DNA of 64,000 bases from Icerya purchasi (lineage: Eukaryota > Arthropoda > Insecta > Hemiptera > Monophlebidae), in the NCBI GenBank assembly GCA_039619475.1, contig CM077115.1, forward strand, positions 297,539,756 to 297,603,755, written 5' to 3'. The notes under the pieces were generated by a model. That model saw nothing but the letters and a program-made list of their open reading frames with translations, did not search any database and was not told the DNA's origin. Of the stretch, positions 25,938-39,100 are shown piece by piece; the first letter of the stretch is position 1; the number at the start of each line of letters is the position of its first letter. Position numbers and translations under genes: made by a program.

Positions 25938-28552
25938 CTCCTACACTTTAAGAAATACTTTAACAATATGCCACTAATGTGTCGAAATCGGCGACAGTTG
26001 AAATTATTTTCAATGTTAAAGAGACGTTAAAAATTTACTTAAAGAAAAAAAAAAGATCATATACGATAATCGTGGTTTTTTATTTTTTAATTCGTGTTTT
26101 AACAGCTTAAAGGCAAAAATAAAACACTTATAAGCGCCGAAATATGTGCAAAAAAGTTTAGAATCTTCCGATATACATAAATGGAAATTGAACATAACCG
26201 CGCTACTCTAGTTATTACAGCAATGAGGCTCTTTCCACCTGCCCAGTCTGATTCGGTTAACAATGAATTAATACCCTTTTATTTATTTCATATTCGTTTC
26301 GTTGGACGTTGTGAAAGTATGTGCTTAAGCAATTTAAAACAAAGCACGCGGTCGACACGCGAGTTGTTATTAGTTGCTCTGATTATTTATCGAGGCAAAC
26401 TGTTCGGCAAAAAATCAATAAACAATACGGTTAAACAATGAAATAATAATAATAATAATAGTATTAAAGTAAATAAAGAATCCGCTCGCACTGCGATAGT
26501 CGGGCGAGAGAAGAAAACAAAACAGCCACACTGGGAGCGTAGTGCAAGAAACAGAAACAACGCAGACGGATTCATCAAACAGCCTCCACCACATCAGGCC
26601 CAACATGAAAGATTAATGATCACAGCGTGGCCCAAGTCGATTGCTTTTTCCGTTTTTATTTATTTATTTATTTATTTTTATTTATTTTTTTATTTTTATT
26701 CCGCAGTAATTTATAAATAAATCATTATGTCCGTCGGTTCTCTGCGGGCGAAGAAAAAATTGCAATGTTATATACCGCAGCTATCCAAACAGATAAATAC
26801 TCGCTTACGTCGCGCGTGAACATAATACGCGCTCTTCGCTTTATATTTACGAGCTACTCTTCATTCTTGACTTTTTCAGCGCGTCGCGATCGTGATACTA
26901 TTCGTAATTTATCGATTAATTCGATTTTTCGATTTCGGTTCATTTTGCGAATTTGAGAGTTTTTCGGAAATAAAAATCGATGATAATATAGGCGCAGCTT
27001 ATCACAAGCAACAATACGGGAAAAAATGTATCATAAATAATCGAGCAAGCACACACAACGGCGGTTTTGTTTTTATCAATAATAAGTCGAAGAACACGAG
27101 CAAAAATGATATAAAAACAAAATCGAACATTTACACGTATACTATACATTTTTATAGGTTTTTATGTAAGAAAAAAGAAGAAAGCGATATTAAAAGTACA
27201 CAACAATTCAATTCAAAGCGATAATCATCATTATATCCTCATAAGAACGTTAAATACATCAATAACGACAAATAAATATATAAAAAATAAATCTCAATTT
27301 ACTAATAACGCTTTAAGACCTATCTTCAGTTATTCCGAAAAACTGGCCCCATCTAGACCATTTAGCAATATTCTTTAATAGGGAAATATTGAGCATGAAC
27401 GGTTACCTGATGATGGTCTTTACCTTAAACAGTTGAAAACAAAAATGAAACGGAAATCAACTAGGGTTCTAACTACGCTTTTTCATTTTTGGTTGTGGCC
27501 TTGCTCGAAAAAGTTATATCAAATTGATATAATTTTCATATATTTATACATTATCTGTGTTATCGGTACATTTAATTTCCTTCTTACTTATAATCTTAGC
27601 AAACAACTCTAGGAGGACACTACTAAAAGTACTCTATTGTTCAATTCAAAACGAAGTAACATTTTTCTGGCGGCCGTGTAAAGCTTCAGCTGTTGGCGAC
27701 ATTCGTTAACGGACAAATCTTTACACTAGGGAAGTTAATTGTTGCGCCTAAGATGTAATGCAATATGGCATTCACTAACAAATTTGTACACCTCGTAAGC
27801 TGGACTAGTTTGCTGGCTGGCACGAGATATTATCGTTGTAGAAATGTCTACACTTAAAATTCGCATTTCTCTTATTCTGTCCGGCGCGGATCAGTGAAAA
27901 GATGCTCAAAAATTACCGAAAGAATTAACCAAATACAGAGAGCGACGGGACATGTATGTTTATTTTTTTATCGTATACATTTACGTTACAGTAAGCATTT
28001 TCCTTATCTCTGTTTTGTTTTTTTTTTCTTTAGTCTTTTTAATTTTTACTTCTTCTAGAATTTTCTTTCGTTATTTTTAAATTCAAAATTTGACGCGCCA
28101 GGCTTAGTTTCGTCTGTTATCATTACTTTTTGCAAAACTGTAATAAAGAAAATTACTGCATTAGTTTTCAATCGGTACATTTTAGAATTTAAAGGAAATA
28201 GAAAAACTCGTACGTTTTTAAGATTAAAATGTTTTCCGGCTTTTTTTCATTCCAGTCAAAGATCTGTCCAAGTGCTAAAAATTTTTTACAAGTAGAGAAG
28301 AGTGTTTCAAATCAAATATGATCATCACATTCTATTATAATACCTTCTAACTAGCTGTTCACTTGGACAATCTTAAGACACACGACTAAAAAGAAGAAGA
28401 TTATCTGCGAACTCTCTTTAAATAGAGGAATAACTCTGTTAATAATTTGAAAATCAGTAACCAAATTCATATCGATATTAAACAGACTATGAATGCATAA
28501 TGTCTATCTGACTCTTTCTATGTGTAGTGTATACGTTCATACATATAAATAT

Positions 28553-28565
28553 GCATATATGTATG

Positions 28566-28612
<47 letters not shown>

Positions 28613-28638
28613 GTGTGTATAATATATATATATATGTA
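28553..28638. repeat. Compound (AT)n/(GT)n microsatellite
   Basis: The tract runs from ATGTATGTATGT into about 40 bp of uninterrupted AT (28569-28608), then TGTGTG and another AT stretch. It generates Ile/Tyr-repeat open frames on both strands that are not genes. Confidence 0.95.
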
Positions 28639-31600
28639 TAGAAGTGCCCGTGCGAGTGTACGAAGAGAGGATTGGAGGAGAAGCACAGGACAGCAGAAAT
28701 ATGAATGTTAAAATGTGATTTTAAAATGAAGACATAATATACAAAGTATAATGATGTGTGAGCGGATGCGAACAGTAAACAACCAAAAACCAAATCATTA
28801 AATTAGGGGGGAAAAATGGCGTTGATCGATCATGTTGAAAGGTTGTCAAGTGCTTAAACGTCAATAATTTCCAAAGAATTGCTTTCCTTATCAACTAATA
28901 AAAACTCCTAAGTAATTACAAATATAAATAAACAAGGGCCACGGTATTACAAAACCACTGGATTATATTTTCCTAATATAAGTTCATCGATCAGCGTTAA
29001 AACCATAGAAGAAATTGTGTGTAAACACAAAGTAATATTCGACAAACACGCAGTGCTTTGATGGTTGAACAGTTATTCAAATTCCTCTCATGTTTATCGA
29101 TTTTTCATAATAACTTTTATGAATCTTATGTGTTTTCTTGCCGCACGTGCTTTTAGCCTAGATTGTACTACCACAACGCGTAAAGCTGACGGATAAAGAC
29201 GTCTCCGTACGACGAAGAAAATACTGTACACAACAACAACGGCAATGGTGGAGAAGCCAATTATTACGATTACTTCTGAAATCGCATTCTTCTTAGGAGG
29301 GAGAACTCGTTCTTAATATATAACAAATCCATACAGTATATAATAATATATTTCGCATTTTTGTTCTCAAAACTTTTTAAAAAAATATCAAAAGAAGCTT
29401 GCAAAAGTAGTTTAATTAAAATTCACTTTTTTATTTGTGCAAAAGATTATAATTCCGTTAATCACCGCGTAATACTGTAATAATGTCGAAAGCTAAAAAA
29501 GATCGTCACAAATCAGAAAGCCAGCGATCTGTCAATTACTCAAATTCGGTAATTCGGTAATTTGAAACGGAATCACATTGACGGGACAATCGGCGATTGG
29601 GGACAAATGCTGAAGCTTTAAAATAGTCGTTTACCGGAAATATTCTAAACAACAACGCGTATTCTAAAAACGAAATAATTAAAGTTGTACGCAGTCGAAG
29701 CAATTTGACTGGTTGACCTTATAGCTCTTCTGGAATTCGATGATGGTAATAATTACTACCATCATCGCGGCGTGTTATTCTACGACGATTACTATCATTG
29801 CTCAACATTAGTGGTTAACTTACACCGCGCTAACCGTGACATACTTTCCAATCTCACCTATTCCTATATTCCAGCTCAGCATTATCATTTGGACGCACAT
29901 ATTTTCCCGTTTCCATTTCGTCGTCTATCTCCTAGGCTCATCGTCGCCACTATGAAGCCTCATTCTCTCTTTTGTGCGCGCCTAACGGGATATTGTTGTC
30001 TTTCCCCGGTTTTGACGCGAAAATCATCACATTTTTTCTTCCGACTTGGATATTTAAATTAACACGCGAAACACAAAACTGATAATTGTTTCGACGATCT
30101 TCTCAACTGCGCGAAATCTAAAATAGTGAATCCGGTTTTTGTTTGCCAGAAAATCGAGTAGAAAAAAGGGCGGCGTTTTTGTCATAAATGTCGATTTACA
30201 ATATAGTCTCGCCGTTTCATTCAAAACTTAACCGCGCAACAGACAATCGATTAATAATCAACACAAAGCAAAAAAAATAAAGACAAATATTAGTAGAGAC
30301 CAAGAATAATATTCCGGAAGGAGACCCTACTAATAACTCGGGGTATTTGCTTCTCTCGATTTTTAATTACCTGTACTTATTAAAGTGTACTTAACGTAAT
30401 TAACAAAATTATAAAATATATGTAAATATCAACTCGACGATTAGCTTCATTTTCGCCGAATCGGATTCATTATACTACTTTTTTTATTTATTAACTGCGT
30501 TTATTATGTTTTATTAGTTGTACAACTATTTTAATTATTAATTTAGTCTCAAAAGTATACAGCTACGCTCAATAATAATATGTCTTCATTATACGTTTAA
30601 AGCTTTCGATCGTTACTCGTCATAAAAATCACCTATGACGAATGTTTTCCTTTGGAGGAGGCGATCCCTGGGGAAACGTCATCAGTATCTCGAATTTATT
30701 TGTACATAACTCTATACATTATTTCGTCTTACTACCACACACTTTAATTGATTATTACTAAAAATAAACCCGTTATTCTTCTTTACGATTTTTTAAAATT
30801 TCTATCGGTATCTTTTAACTTATACTATTATTATTTCCTGCCAGTTGCTTCCTCTTCCCTGTTGTTGCGCTTATATCTTAGCATTCGTTATAATAATTTA
30901 ATAATCCTCTTATTTTGGTTACTGTTTGACTGGTGTAGGAACTTTTCCATTAACACGTTCGACGAGGTAAAATTATCGATTTAAACAGCGTCGGGCAATT
31001 TCCATGTCAGCAGCTCGTTTCAATTTGATAAGACAGAATAAGATTCAGTGATGCCAGCACGGCGCCACAATATACATCCTAGGTTGTTTTTACCACTGCG
31101 CTCCGAAAAAGGTGCGTAATTTTCGGAGACCTCTGCACATTGTCTAATTTTCCGAAAAGAAAACAAACAACTCCGAAACCTGGCCGCGTTACACCTCTAT
31201 TAAAATGAACTGGTAGAGAAGAACGAAAAAAAAATGAAAAAAATGAAAAAGAAAAAATTCCCGAGACAAAAACAATGACAATTCGCTTAAAATTTAATCA
31301 GCGTAGGTAAAAGAAGGGCAGCTATACGCGGGGGGGGGGCAAGGGAAGGATTCGCGGCAGAACGGAAAAATAGTTTAAAACGACAAAGTAATATATAAAT
31401 TAAAAAAAGTACGTACACACAAGACCGCGATGATAATACGGCGGCGGACGGTCGTCAGAGTGTTAGGCGTGTTTGAAATAATGGAGCGAAATGCAGCGGC
31501 GATTTAGTTTTCCTATTGTTTTCTTTGGCGTAAAATGATGACAGAATATCCGGCCGTATGTCTAGATTAGAGGTTCTCCTTGCAGCGAGGACCGGGCAAA

Positions 31601-31994
31601 GAAAAGCCGCTGCCGGGGAGGGGGCGGCTCGGTCGACGAAGCTGACAAGGCAACGCAAAGGAGAAATCTCAAAGAAGAGATAATATCGTAATGTCAGAGA
31701 GAACGGAGAGAGGCTTTAGCGTAGACGTCCGAGATTGTACGCGCTTGCGGGGCCCGAGAGTCCGTAGAGGCGTACTATGGTATTCATCGAGTTAAAAAAT
31801 TGCTAGCCAATACACAAACAACGCATTTATCGTGACGCAACAAAAAGACGACCAGAGAGTACAATGCCACCGTCGGAACCGCCTTACGGCGGCCTCGTGT
31901 GCACCGCTGAGAACCGGCGACTCCGCGGAGCGTGCAACGACTGCGTGCGCCTTGTTAATGGTTCGGAAGAAAACTCTAGCTAAAATTCGGATAA

Positions 31995-32002
31995 AGAGAG
32001 AG

Positions 32003-32060
<58 letters not shown>
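31995..32060. repeat. (GA)n microsatellite
   Basis: About 66 bp of GA with one CAGT interruption near the 5' end. It lies inside the GC-rich promoter-like region, about 36 bp from a TATA-like sequence. Confidence 0.95.
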
Positions 32061-32065
<5 letters not shown>

Positions 32066-32095
32066 GCGGAAAATGGGCCGGACAAAGACGCAGCA

Positions 32096-32103
32096 TTATA
32101 TAA
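32096..32103. promoter_or_regulatory. TATA-like palindrome TTATATAA
   Basis: A lone AT octamer inside GC-rich sequence. It is self-complementary and so readable as a TATA box on either strand. No definite initiator was recognised at the expected distance, so this is weak evidence. Confidence 0.25.
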
Positions 32104-33392
32104 GCGGGCAGGGTATGGGCGACGTCGGGAGTAGTGAGCGGGGAAAGTTGGGGCCACGTCAGTAGCGCTTTGGAGGCGCCGGCGCCCGCGATTCCAAATT
32201 TGAACTGGAATTTCCTCGGCGTCCGGCGCGGGCGCCCCGAGATGTAGCCCAGGGCCGGATTGGATAGGCTTCGGCGCGCAACTAATAACGCATAATTTGA
32301 CTGTCGGCGATGCGCGCTGCTCTCGTTCATGTGTTAGTTTTGCCGCTCGCTTCCACCGGGCCCGAACTGCTCGGCCTTTTCGGCCGACAACAAGTGTGCC
32401 TCTCGCTTGCAAAGAAGCGCAAAGTCGGTAACGACAGCCACTACTACTTTGTATATAAACAGTTGCTTGACATTCGATTATAAACAAACACAGATGAAAG
32501 AGGTTCGCCCGTGCTTACGTGCAAATACGACACACGCTGGCGTGTTGCTCAGCTGCTCGTGTGCGCCGGTATATCGCGTTGCAATCCGCTCGCTTGCAGC
32601 CGCCGAACGATTTAAGCGTTATAAAATGAACAATCCCCTAAATCATCGTACCGCCCCGCTCGCTCGACAACAGGGCTTCCCAAAGCTAGCTGTGTCCGCG
32701 CTGGCGGCGACCGACTCTTTCCAAAGGCTACGCAGCAGCCGCTTAAACGCTTACATCCGACACGTAGCTGTTGCCGCTTCGCAGTAGTTACTCGGCGACT
32801 CTGCTATAATTGCGGCGGTCGAATGATTATTAGTGCAAGTGTCGCTTCCCTTTTGATATCTTTACAACAATTTTTGAGCCGAGCGTTTATTTTTTCACTT
32901 CAAAGCTAGTCGAACACAACGTTTTTTTTTTGTTTTTTTTTTTTTTTTTGATAAGGAAATACACACCGAATAAGGGGATTTTTTTTTGTTTTATTTTTAT
33001 TTTATTTTATTTTATTTTATTTTTTTTTTTTTTTTGTAGGGGATGGAGAAAAAACTATCTTTACCGCGAAGGAAAAAACAATTTGAAATGGCGGGTTTTT
33101 ATTCTTTTTGCATCGAGGGAAAAATATGAAAAAAATGTTCTTACGTATCGATTATGATATTTTTATTGCGATGCAGGATAGAGATTTAAAACAAAAATAG
33201 CTCATAGCCTATTTAAAATTCATCTTTGAACTCGCACAAGTTTGTTCTATAATTTTTTTAGTACTGGGTTTTTTTTTTTATTGTACTTAATTTTATTCTT
33301 ATTGTTATTTTTCTTAATCGCACCTAGATTAATGAATTTATACGGAAAGAAATTATTATTAAATGATATAAATCCATCACATTTACAAAAAC

Positions 33393-33424
<32 letters not shown>

Positions 33425-34059
33425 AATAAAACTTATTGAAGAACAAAGCTCGAAAATTTGTTTGCTATAGTCCGCTTATACGAATTATTATAAATTCAAA
33501 AAAAAAAATCAAAATTATACTTGAAGGCTACGCTGAAAAAGCTGTCGGTTGATATTTATTTTTACAAAAACTAATACCTTGCTGTTTTTTTGTTGTTTTT
33601 TTTTTATGTTTGCTTTAATGGGATATGAGCTATGCGCTTTTATTAAAAGCAACGCGTACGTGTAATGAATTCGTTTTTTCACCGCTAATTGCATACAAAA
33701 AATCCACGGAATTATTACGAGCATGTAGCTCGTATCTTTATAATAGGCTGTGTGTGTAGGTACAGGTGTCGCGGGTTCCTGTGCTACAGAAATGTATTAG
33801 CAGCCTTAATATTCACAATTTCTACATATAGGAAAAATAGTAGTGACCGGTTTTAACATTGACAAAACGTATAATTCTAAACACGTGCGGACGTGGTTAG
33901 TTCATTGTGACCTATAATAAAACACTTTTTAATTTTTAGATCGCAACGAAAATGTTACCGAAATAATTACTTCTCAATTTATCTCCTATCAATTGCAAAT
34001 AATTTTGATCGACGTGTTGAAGTTTTTCCTTAACAACGGCATAATGGAAGGCTCTGTTT

Positions 34060-34335
34060 TTACAATATCAAATGTGATTAAGGCGGTTAAGAAGTTGCTT
34101 AGCTACCAAATCAGAGGTTGCGGGTTCGAGACTTGTCTCGTTCCGGGTTCAAGTCGCTCACAGGTTTACCCAGTCTGAAATAATTGGGAAATCTGGGAAA
34201 ATAAAGGAGGATAATCCAAAAGTAGAAACGAACTGGCCTCAGTATTCTCCTTAGATCCATTACGCTTAGTACACTGTGAAACTTCACAATCCTCGACGCC
34301 CTGCTAAAGGTATGGCGACTTACTTTACTTATACC
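34060..34335 (+). mobile_element. tRNA-derived SINE, copy 1
   Basis: The head carries a clear pol III B box (GGTTCGAGACT, 34123-34133) preceded by the tRNA-like AAATCAGAGGTTGCG. The A box is only weakly visible (TATCAAATGTG near 34067). The body contains TCTGGGAA, AATCCAAAAGTAGAAA and CAGTATTCTC, and the 3' end is GCGACTTACTTTACTT, an (ACTTT)-type tail. The same order of blocks recurs at 48325-48595, and the 3' half recurs inverted at 61165-61281, so this is a family and not a unique sequence. SINEs are nonautonomous and depend on a LINE for movement. The 5' limit is approximate. Confidence 0.75.
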
Positions 34336-36018
34336 AATAGACAAAAAAAGCAGACTTAACATTCACGGAAGTCTAAAGCGTTTACTGTATACCACATTCA
34401 TCTTTTGTACTATGATACATTATATATATATATTTATTTTACATGCTGCAGTCTATTTAGTAAGCTGTAAGAAGAAAAACGAAATAAGAAAAAAGTACAT
34501 TAATAAAAAAAAAAAAAAAAAAACGACGCTTATATTTCACGGTAATCTAGCAAAATTGTAATAACGATAAAAAAAATGCTTTTTTTTTTTTATTAATTAA
34601 TTAATACGTGTGATTTAAATTCTGATCTCATACTTTGTGTTGTTTTATAAATTTTAACTGATGTTGGGCTATGGCCGAAGATGTTTCTAAGACTTGGTAT
34701 AATCGTTTATACATTTAAATTGGTTTGTGTTATATCGATATATTTGTTACAGTTTAATATATTTTTATAACAAACCGTTAAAGGATTCTATAATAATACG
34801 TTTTTTTTTTCTTTTTCCTTTTTTTTCTTCTAATACTCGAACAGTTCCTGAAAATTGTAAGCTACAAAACACGAGAAACACTCTAGGATCAAACGCTTTT
34901 ATCATCTGAGGGGAATCCGACACAGAGATAAGGAAAATCGCTAACGAAATATAAGCGCTGTGTCCCGTGAGAAGTCCGATAGCATACAACCGTGGTGTTT
35001 AATGTATTTTACATTTTACTGATGATTAGATTTTCTCCATAAATAGAGATACATTTTCAAAACGTCAAAAACAGAATCAAACAGGACGTTATTATTTTGT
35101 TCGAAAGAACAAGTCGTTGAAATTTATCGACACGAATAATGACGACCTGTTTGTTAATTAGTCAATAATGCTACATTAATATCTCTCTTCTAGAAGAAGA
35201 TGGGGGAGAGTATTCTTCTCGAAATCATTACCACGTTTATGTTCTACTTAGGTTTGTAATTTCGTTATCAATAACAACATCGTAAAAGTCGTCTATTTCG
35301 AACCTCTGTCACCGTCGCCACTCAACTATCAAAATAGCGCTATTTCATGCACGGAGAGAGACATACACCTGCTGTATAGAGTTTTCGAACCGGTTAAGTC
35401 TGCGACTACATAAAAATTTTTCGACCGCAGATGTCGTCAGCCAGACAGCTCTACACACTACAGTATAACAATTTACGCGAGATGTTCAACAAAAACCAGT
35501 CTAGCTGAGTAGCGCGTCAGATCTTCGCCGAGGGCTGATGACCGCGAACCGATTGCTCGCGCTATTAGATAACGAATTAGGACAGAAAAAACAACTGCTG
35601 CAATTTAAATTTACCGAGTTACCGGATGCGGCAATTGGAAAATCCAATTGGAAAACCCCGGAACCGACGCGCACGCGTTTTTTCCATTGAAGGTCGCGCG
35701 CACGAAGAAAAAATATTACCAAAACAATACCTGACGACGACCCGTGTGCGTCGTACCAAAAAGCATCTTCCCGCGCACACGGCCACACACTTGATAACGA
35801 CATGTTTCGCGAAAGGTTATCAAAATCACATTTAAGATTGTCGACCGAAATGTTGTCGCACACACACACACACTCGCGGACACACATTGCTCCCAATCAT
35901 TTTTCCTATTTCTGATCCATAGACAACAGAGGGCCGATGGCGTGAGACGAGAATTCACGAACAGTTTTCTTTAAATAATAATGTACAAAGTATGAAAATA
36001 ACTTCCGTTTGGTTGATA

Positions 36019-36115
36019 GAAAATGTGAAAAGAAAATGTGAAAAGAAAATGTGAAAAGAAAATGTGAAAAGAAAATGTGAAAAGAAAACGTGAAAAGAAA
36101 ACGTGAAAAGAAAAC
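36019..36115. repeat. 13-bp minisatellite (GAAAATGTGAAAA), about 7.5 copies
   Basis: Five near-perfect GAAAATGTGAAAA units are followed by units with ATG changed to ACG (GAAAACGTGAAAA) and a truncated last copy. The T-to-C variant is confined to the 3' units, consistent with recent unit-by-unit expansion. Confidence 0.95.
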
Positions 36116-39100
36116 ACACCATTCAACTGCAGTCCATTTCCAGCATCCCTTTTATTTCGTTTAAAACTTCTTTACCGTTTAGTCTTTCCATCATTTCAGA
36201 TGTTCGATTTCCGACGCCAATATCTTTTGTTTTGGATAAGCCAATTTATTCCTAATTTTTATGCCCCGGTTTTCTTGCTATCCCTGTTACAACGGTTTTC
36301 TTCGTTCTTTGACCACCGTCACCTATTAAAAATATCTTCATCTCCTCGATTACTAAAGGTTTACTAGAATATAATTTTCCCCTTAGCTGGTGAGAAGCTT
36401 TAAAAAAAGGTGGAGGCGGATTTACAATTTTCGACTTTTCATTACGAACATTGAACAGAAGTAATATAAACCTTCACCTATAATACTTTAAAGTCTCGCG
36501 CCCTCCTCTTTAAAAATCGCTTTTATCTTCAAGGACGAGATATTTTCAAATAAAACTAAAAATCGATTTTGAAACATTTCATCCTACTGAAAACATTCAA
36601 TCTAAAAATATTTATCAAATTTTTAATGGGGGACGGAAGTGGCCTCACCGTTTTTTTTGTTTTTTTGTTTTTTTTTAGGCTTTAAACACAAATTCCACAG
36701 GCTCCTCGCCGTTGTTAAACAACGGCCATTACAAAAATACCGCGATTCACTTCGATTTACAGGCGCGCCGTAATTTCAGTTTCTCGTGTTATTCTATTAC
36801 TTATTACGACATATAAATGCGATTACATAAAACTCTATAAATTGAAACTTTAATCATACAGAAAATAAATCGGGAAAAGTAAACTCTGTCTCACCACCTC
36901 AAACGTAATACAACAAATGCATTTTCATTCCAGGTTCTTATAACGTCTCGTATTTCTTGGTATTCGAAGCATCGCGATTACCACACCTGCATTTGCACAT
37001 GCTCGTTATGTATACTATATGTAGGTATTCGAGAATATTCGGCACGCAGCGTGGGTATATGTGCTGGAGATTGCTACTGTTGAAACTATGTAAATATATT
37101 CTACTGTTTTCGATCATCGCAGTGAACCGTCGTCCGTATGTGTATCGATAGTTTGCTATTACCTTCACGTGACTACATTTGGTCTTCTCAATTGATAAAA
37201 CTACATTATGAAATATATATCAAAAAAAAAAAAAGAAAAAGATCAAATTTCGTAATGATAAAGACTGAATTTTTGATATAATACTTCAGAGTTAACTTCG
37301 TAAAAATAAATTATTGTCTGAACAATTGTAGTTTTTTAAATCTCCGAAAACAAGGTCAGTTCTATGAACGGTCTAAATAAACATTTGATTTTTTTTCTTT
37401 TTTTTTTTTTTTTTAATAATATTGACTACATCTTGGGAACGATGCGTATTACACACAAATACATACATTGCGTATATACTGGGATGAACCGGAGGAGCAT
37501 AAAACCCCTTTGTAGAATCATGAAACGGAAAATGTCGTATTCTCGCTGAATGTATGAAAAATCAGGGCGGACGGCTATCCTTATTTTGACACCGAGAGCG
37601 AAATTCGGCAAACACTTTGGCCATCAAAGATTTTTAAAACGCACGTGTAAACGCGCGGTGAAACTGCTCTGAAAAAAAACTAAGCAGTGAGGGGAAGAAG
37701 ATGTATTACGAGAATTAGAACTGGGTGAGATTGAAAAAAGTAGCTTAATCGCTCCTAAATCGACATGATTATTTTGGAAAGTTGTCGGAAAAAAGAAAAT
37801 CGTTGTAAACAGTACTCTGAAGAAAAAAAATAATCTCGAATCTGAAGATATTTCATCGCCGGGGGGAGGGGGGGGGATAAATAGATAACTCGAAGCTTGA
37901 ATGAAAATAGACTGCACTTTAAAATTCCTTCCGGCACATTAAGAAAGACGCAATCGTTATATCGTACTCGTGGAAAGAGGCAATTCTTCGGCGCCAGAAA
38001 CAGACTGCGCTCTAATTCAGGATGCAATTGCAGGCATGATCGGGTAACGATGACCTAGCGACCTCTGCCGATGGAATTTAAAAATACGCCTAGCCTTCAA
38101 ACCCAAGCCTGGACACACTATAATACGGGGCATTTCCCCAAAATAACGGAACATTCACCGCTTTTTTCCCCTATCGTTGCAATTTTTGTGTAAGTGTCAC
38201 AATAATGCTTATTGTTATGCATTGTCCCTATTTTTAGGTTTCAAGTCAAAATCTCATATAAAGGTGTATACGCAAATATGCGATTTTGCCAACGTTTATA
38301 ATTGATTAACACTTTTTCGTTTAACACACGCGGTGTAATTAAAAACTTCACTCACACACACTTCAGCAAGACGAAAAATAAAACGAAAATTGTCGCAGCG
38401 ATTCTAGTTAAAAAAAAAAAAAAAAAAAAAAGGCTTCCAGAATGAGTCTATATATTTTTATCTTATAAGGTTCATATTATGTAGCCCTAGAGAAGAAATT
38501 GATCACCCAGCGTCCCTGAGAAAACATTCTTGGGATGTTTTTGGGAATGTTTATATTTTAAACTACAATATTTACAACACAAAAATTTCAATATGCGAAT
38601 GTTACAAAAATAATAATAAACGAGGCAACATAATTTTTGACGTTTAAACAAATAAGCTGATTTTACTAAAATTTAACTCGACAATATGGTTTACATGTTC
38701 AAAAAAAAAAAAAAAAAAAAAAAAAAACAAGAAAACTCCTCAAAATTTAACAAGAACTTAAAGCTAAAATTTTTAACTTTCGATCCTAAAATATTAAAAC
38801 AATCTTTGTTACAAAACGTGATTTTTCTTTTTATCTTTTTTTCTTTTGCGTGTAGGTGCGATTAATAAATTTTTAGGCGTTTGAAATATAAGAAAACGTT
38901 GCAAATGTCTCATCGCCAGTTTCTTAAAACAATTATGCGAAGGTTTCCACGATTCACCTACGGACCCTGTTGTGTAATTGTCGAAAATTTTCTCGAGGAT
39001 AAATTTAAAAAAATTGAAATTCACGAAGAACCAATTTAAAAATTGAATGACTGCGGTAGAGTGGGAAAAATCGGAACAACCCGTCATCACTTGGCGATAT

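Larger units (their letters stand above)
11252..31439. other. Noncoding DNA, putative long intron of the lilli-like gene
   Basis: No recognisable gene on either strand. Open frames are short and low-complexity. The stretch carries AT-rich sequence, homopolymers, simple repeats, one perfect hairpin, one tRNA-like remnant and C/G runs, all listed separately. Moderately GC-richer patches at about 16640-17200, 21580-22030 and 23640-24120 contain no frame I recognise. They could hold intronic regulatory DNA, but that is only a guess from composition. Confidence 0.5.
31440..32800. promoter_or_regulatory. GC/CpG-rich, promoter-like region
   Basis: G+C and CpG frequency rise sharply relative to both flanks, with segments such as GGCGCCGGCGCCCGCG near 32176. 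Inside are a 66-bp (GA)n tract and a TATA-like palindrome (TTATATAA, 32096-32103). Two overlapping open frames (231 codons minus, 126 codons plus) exist here, but they look like by-products of GC content and the GA tract: Ser/Leu repeats and no family resemblance. The inference is a promoter and 5' UTR region, possibly for the minus-strand lilli-like gene about 20 kb away or for an unseen plus-strand transcript. GA repeats are known binding sites for the GAGA factor in insects. No splice-linked first exon could be identified. Confidence 0.4.

Noticed and set aside
28493..28793. Overlapping frames rich in Ile-Tyr repeats on both strands
   Set aside because: Translations of the (AT)n/(GT)n microsatellite.
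29738..29767. Short palindrome CGATGATGGTA...TACCATCATCG
   Set aside because: Only an 11-bp stem; too short to separate from chance or simple-sequence effects.
31792..32487. 231-codon minus-strand open frame in the GC-rich patch
   Set aside because: It is held open by GC content and the (GA)n tract, read as Ser/Leu repeats. It has no domain or splice context and overlaps other frames on both strands.
32513..32760. Possible minus-strand donors in the GC-rich patch as first exons joined to 11251
   Set aside because: The candidates (CAC|GTAAGC near 32513, GAT|GTAAGC near 32750) have weaker context and no ATG in the matching frame, so they were not annotated.
32407..32787. 126-codon plus-strand open frame
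   Set aside because: Composition-driven frame in the CpG-rich region; Ala/Arg/Thr-rich with no recognisable family.
35501..35896. 131-codon minus-strand open frame
   Set aside because: Partly encoded by a CA repeat (Val/Cys-rich start). No domain, no splice support.
36019..36115. CRISPR array
   Set aside because: The units are directly adjacent 13-mers without spacers, in eukaryotic DNA: a minisatellite.
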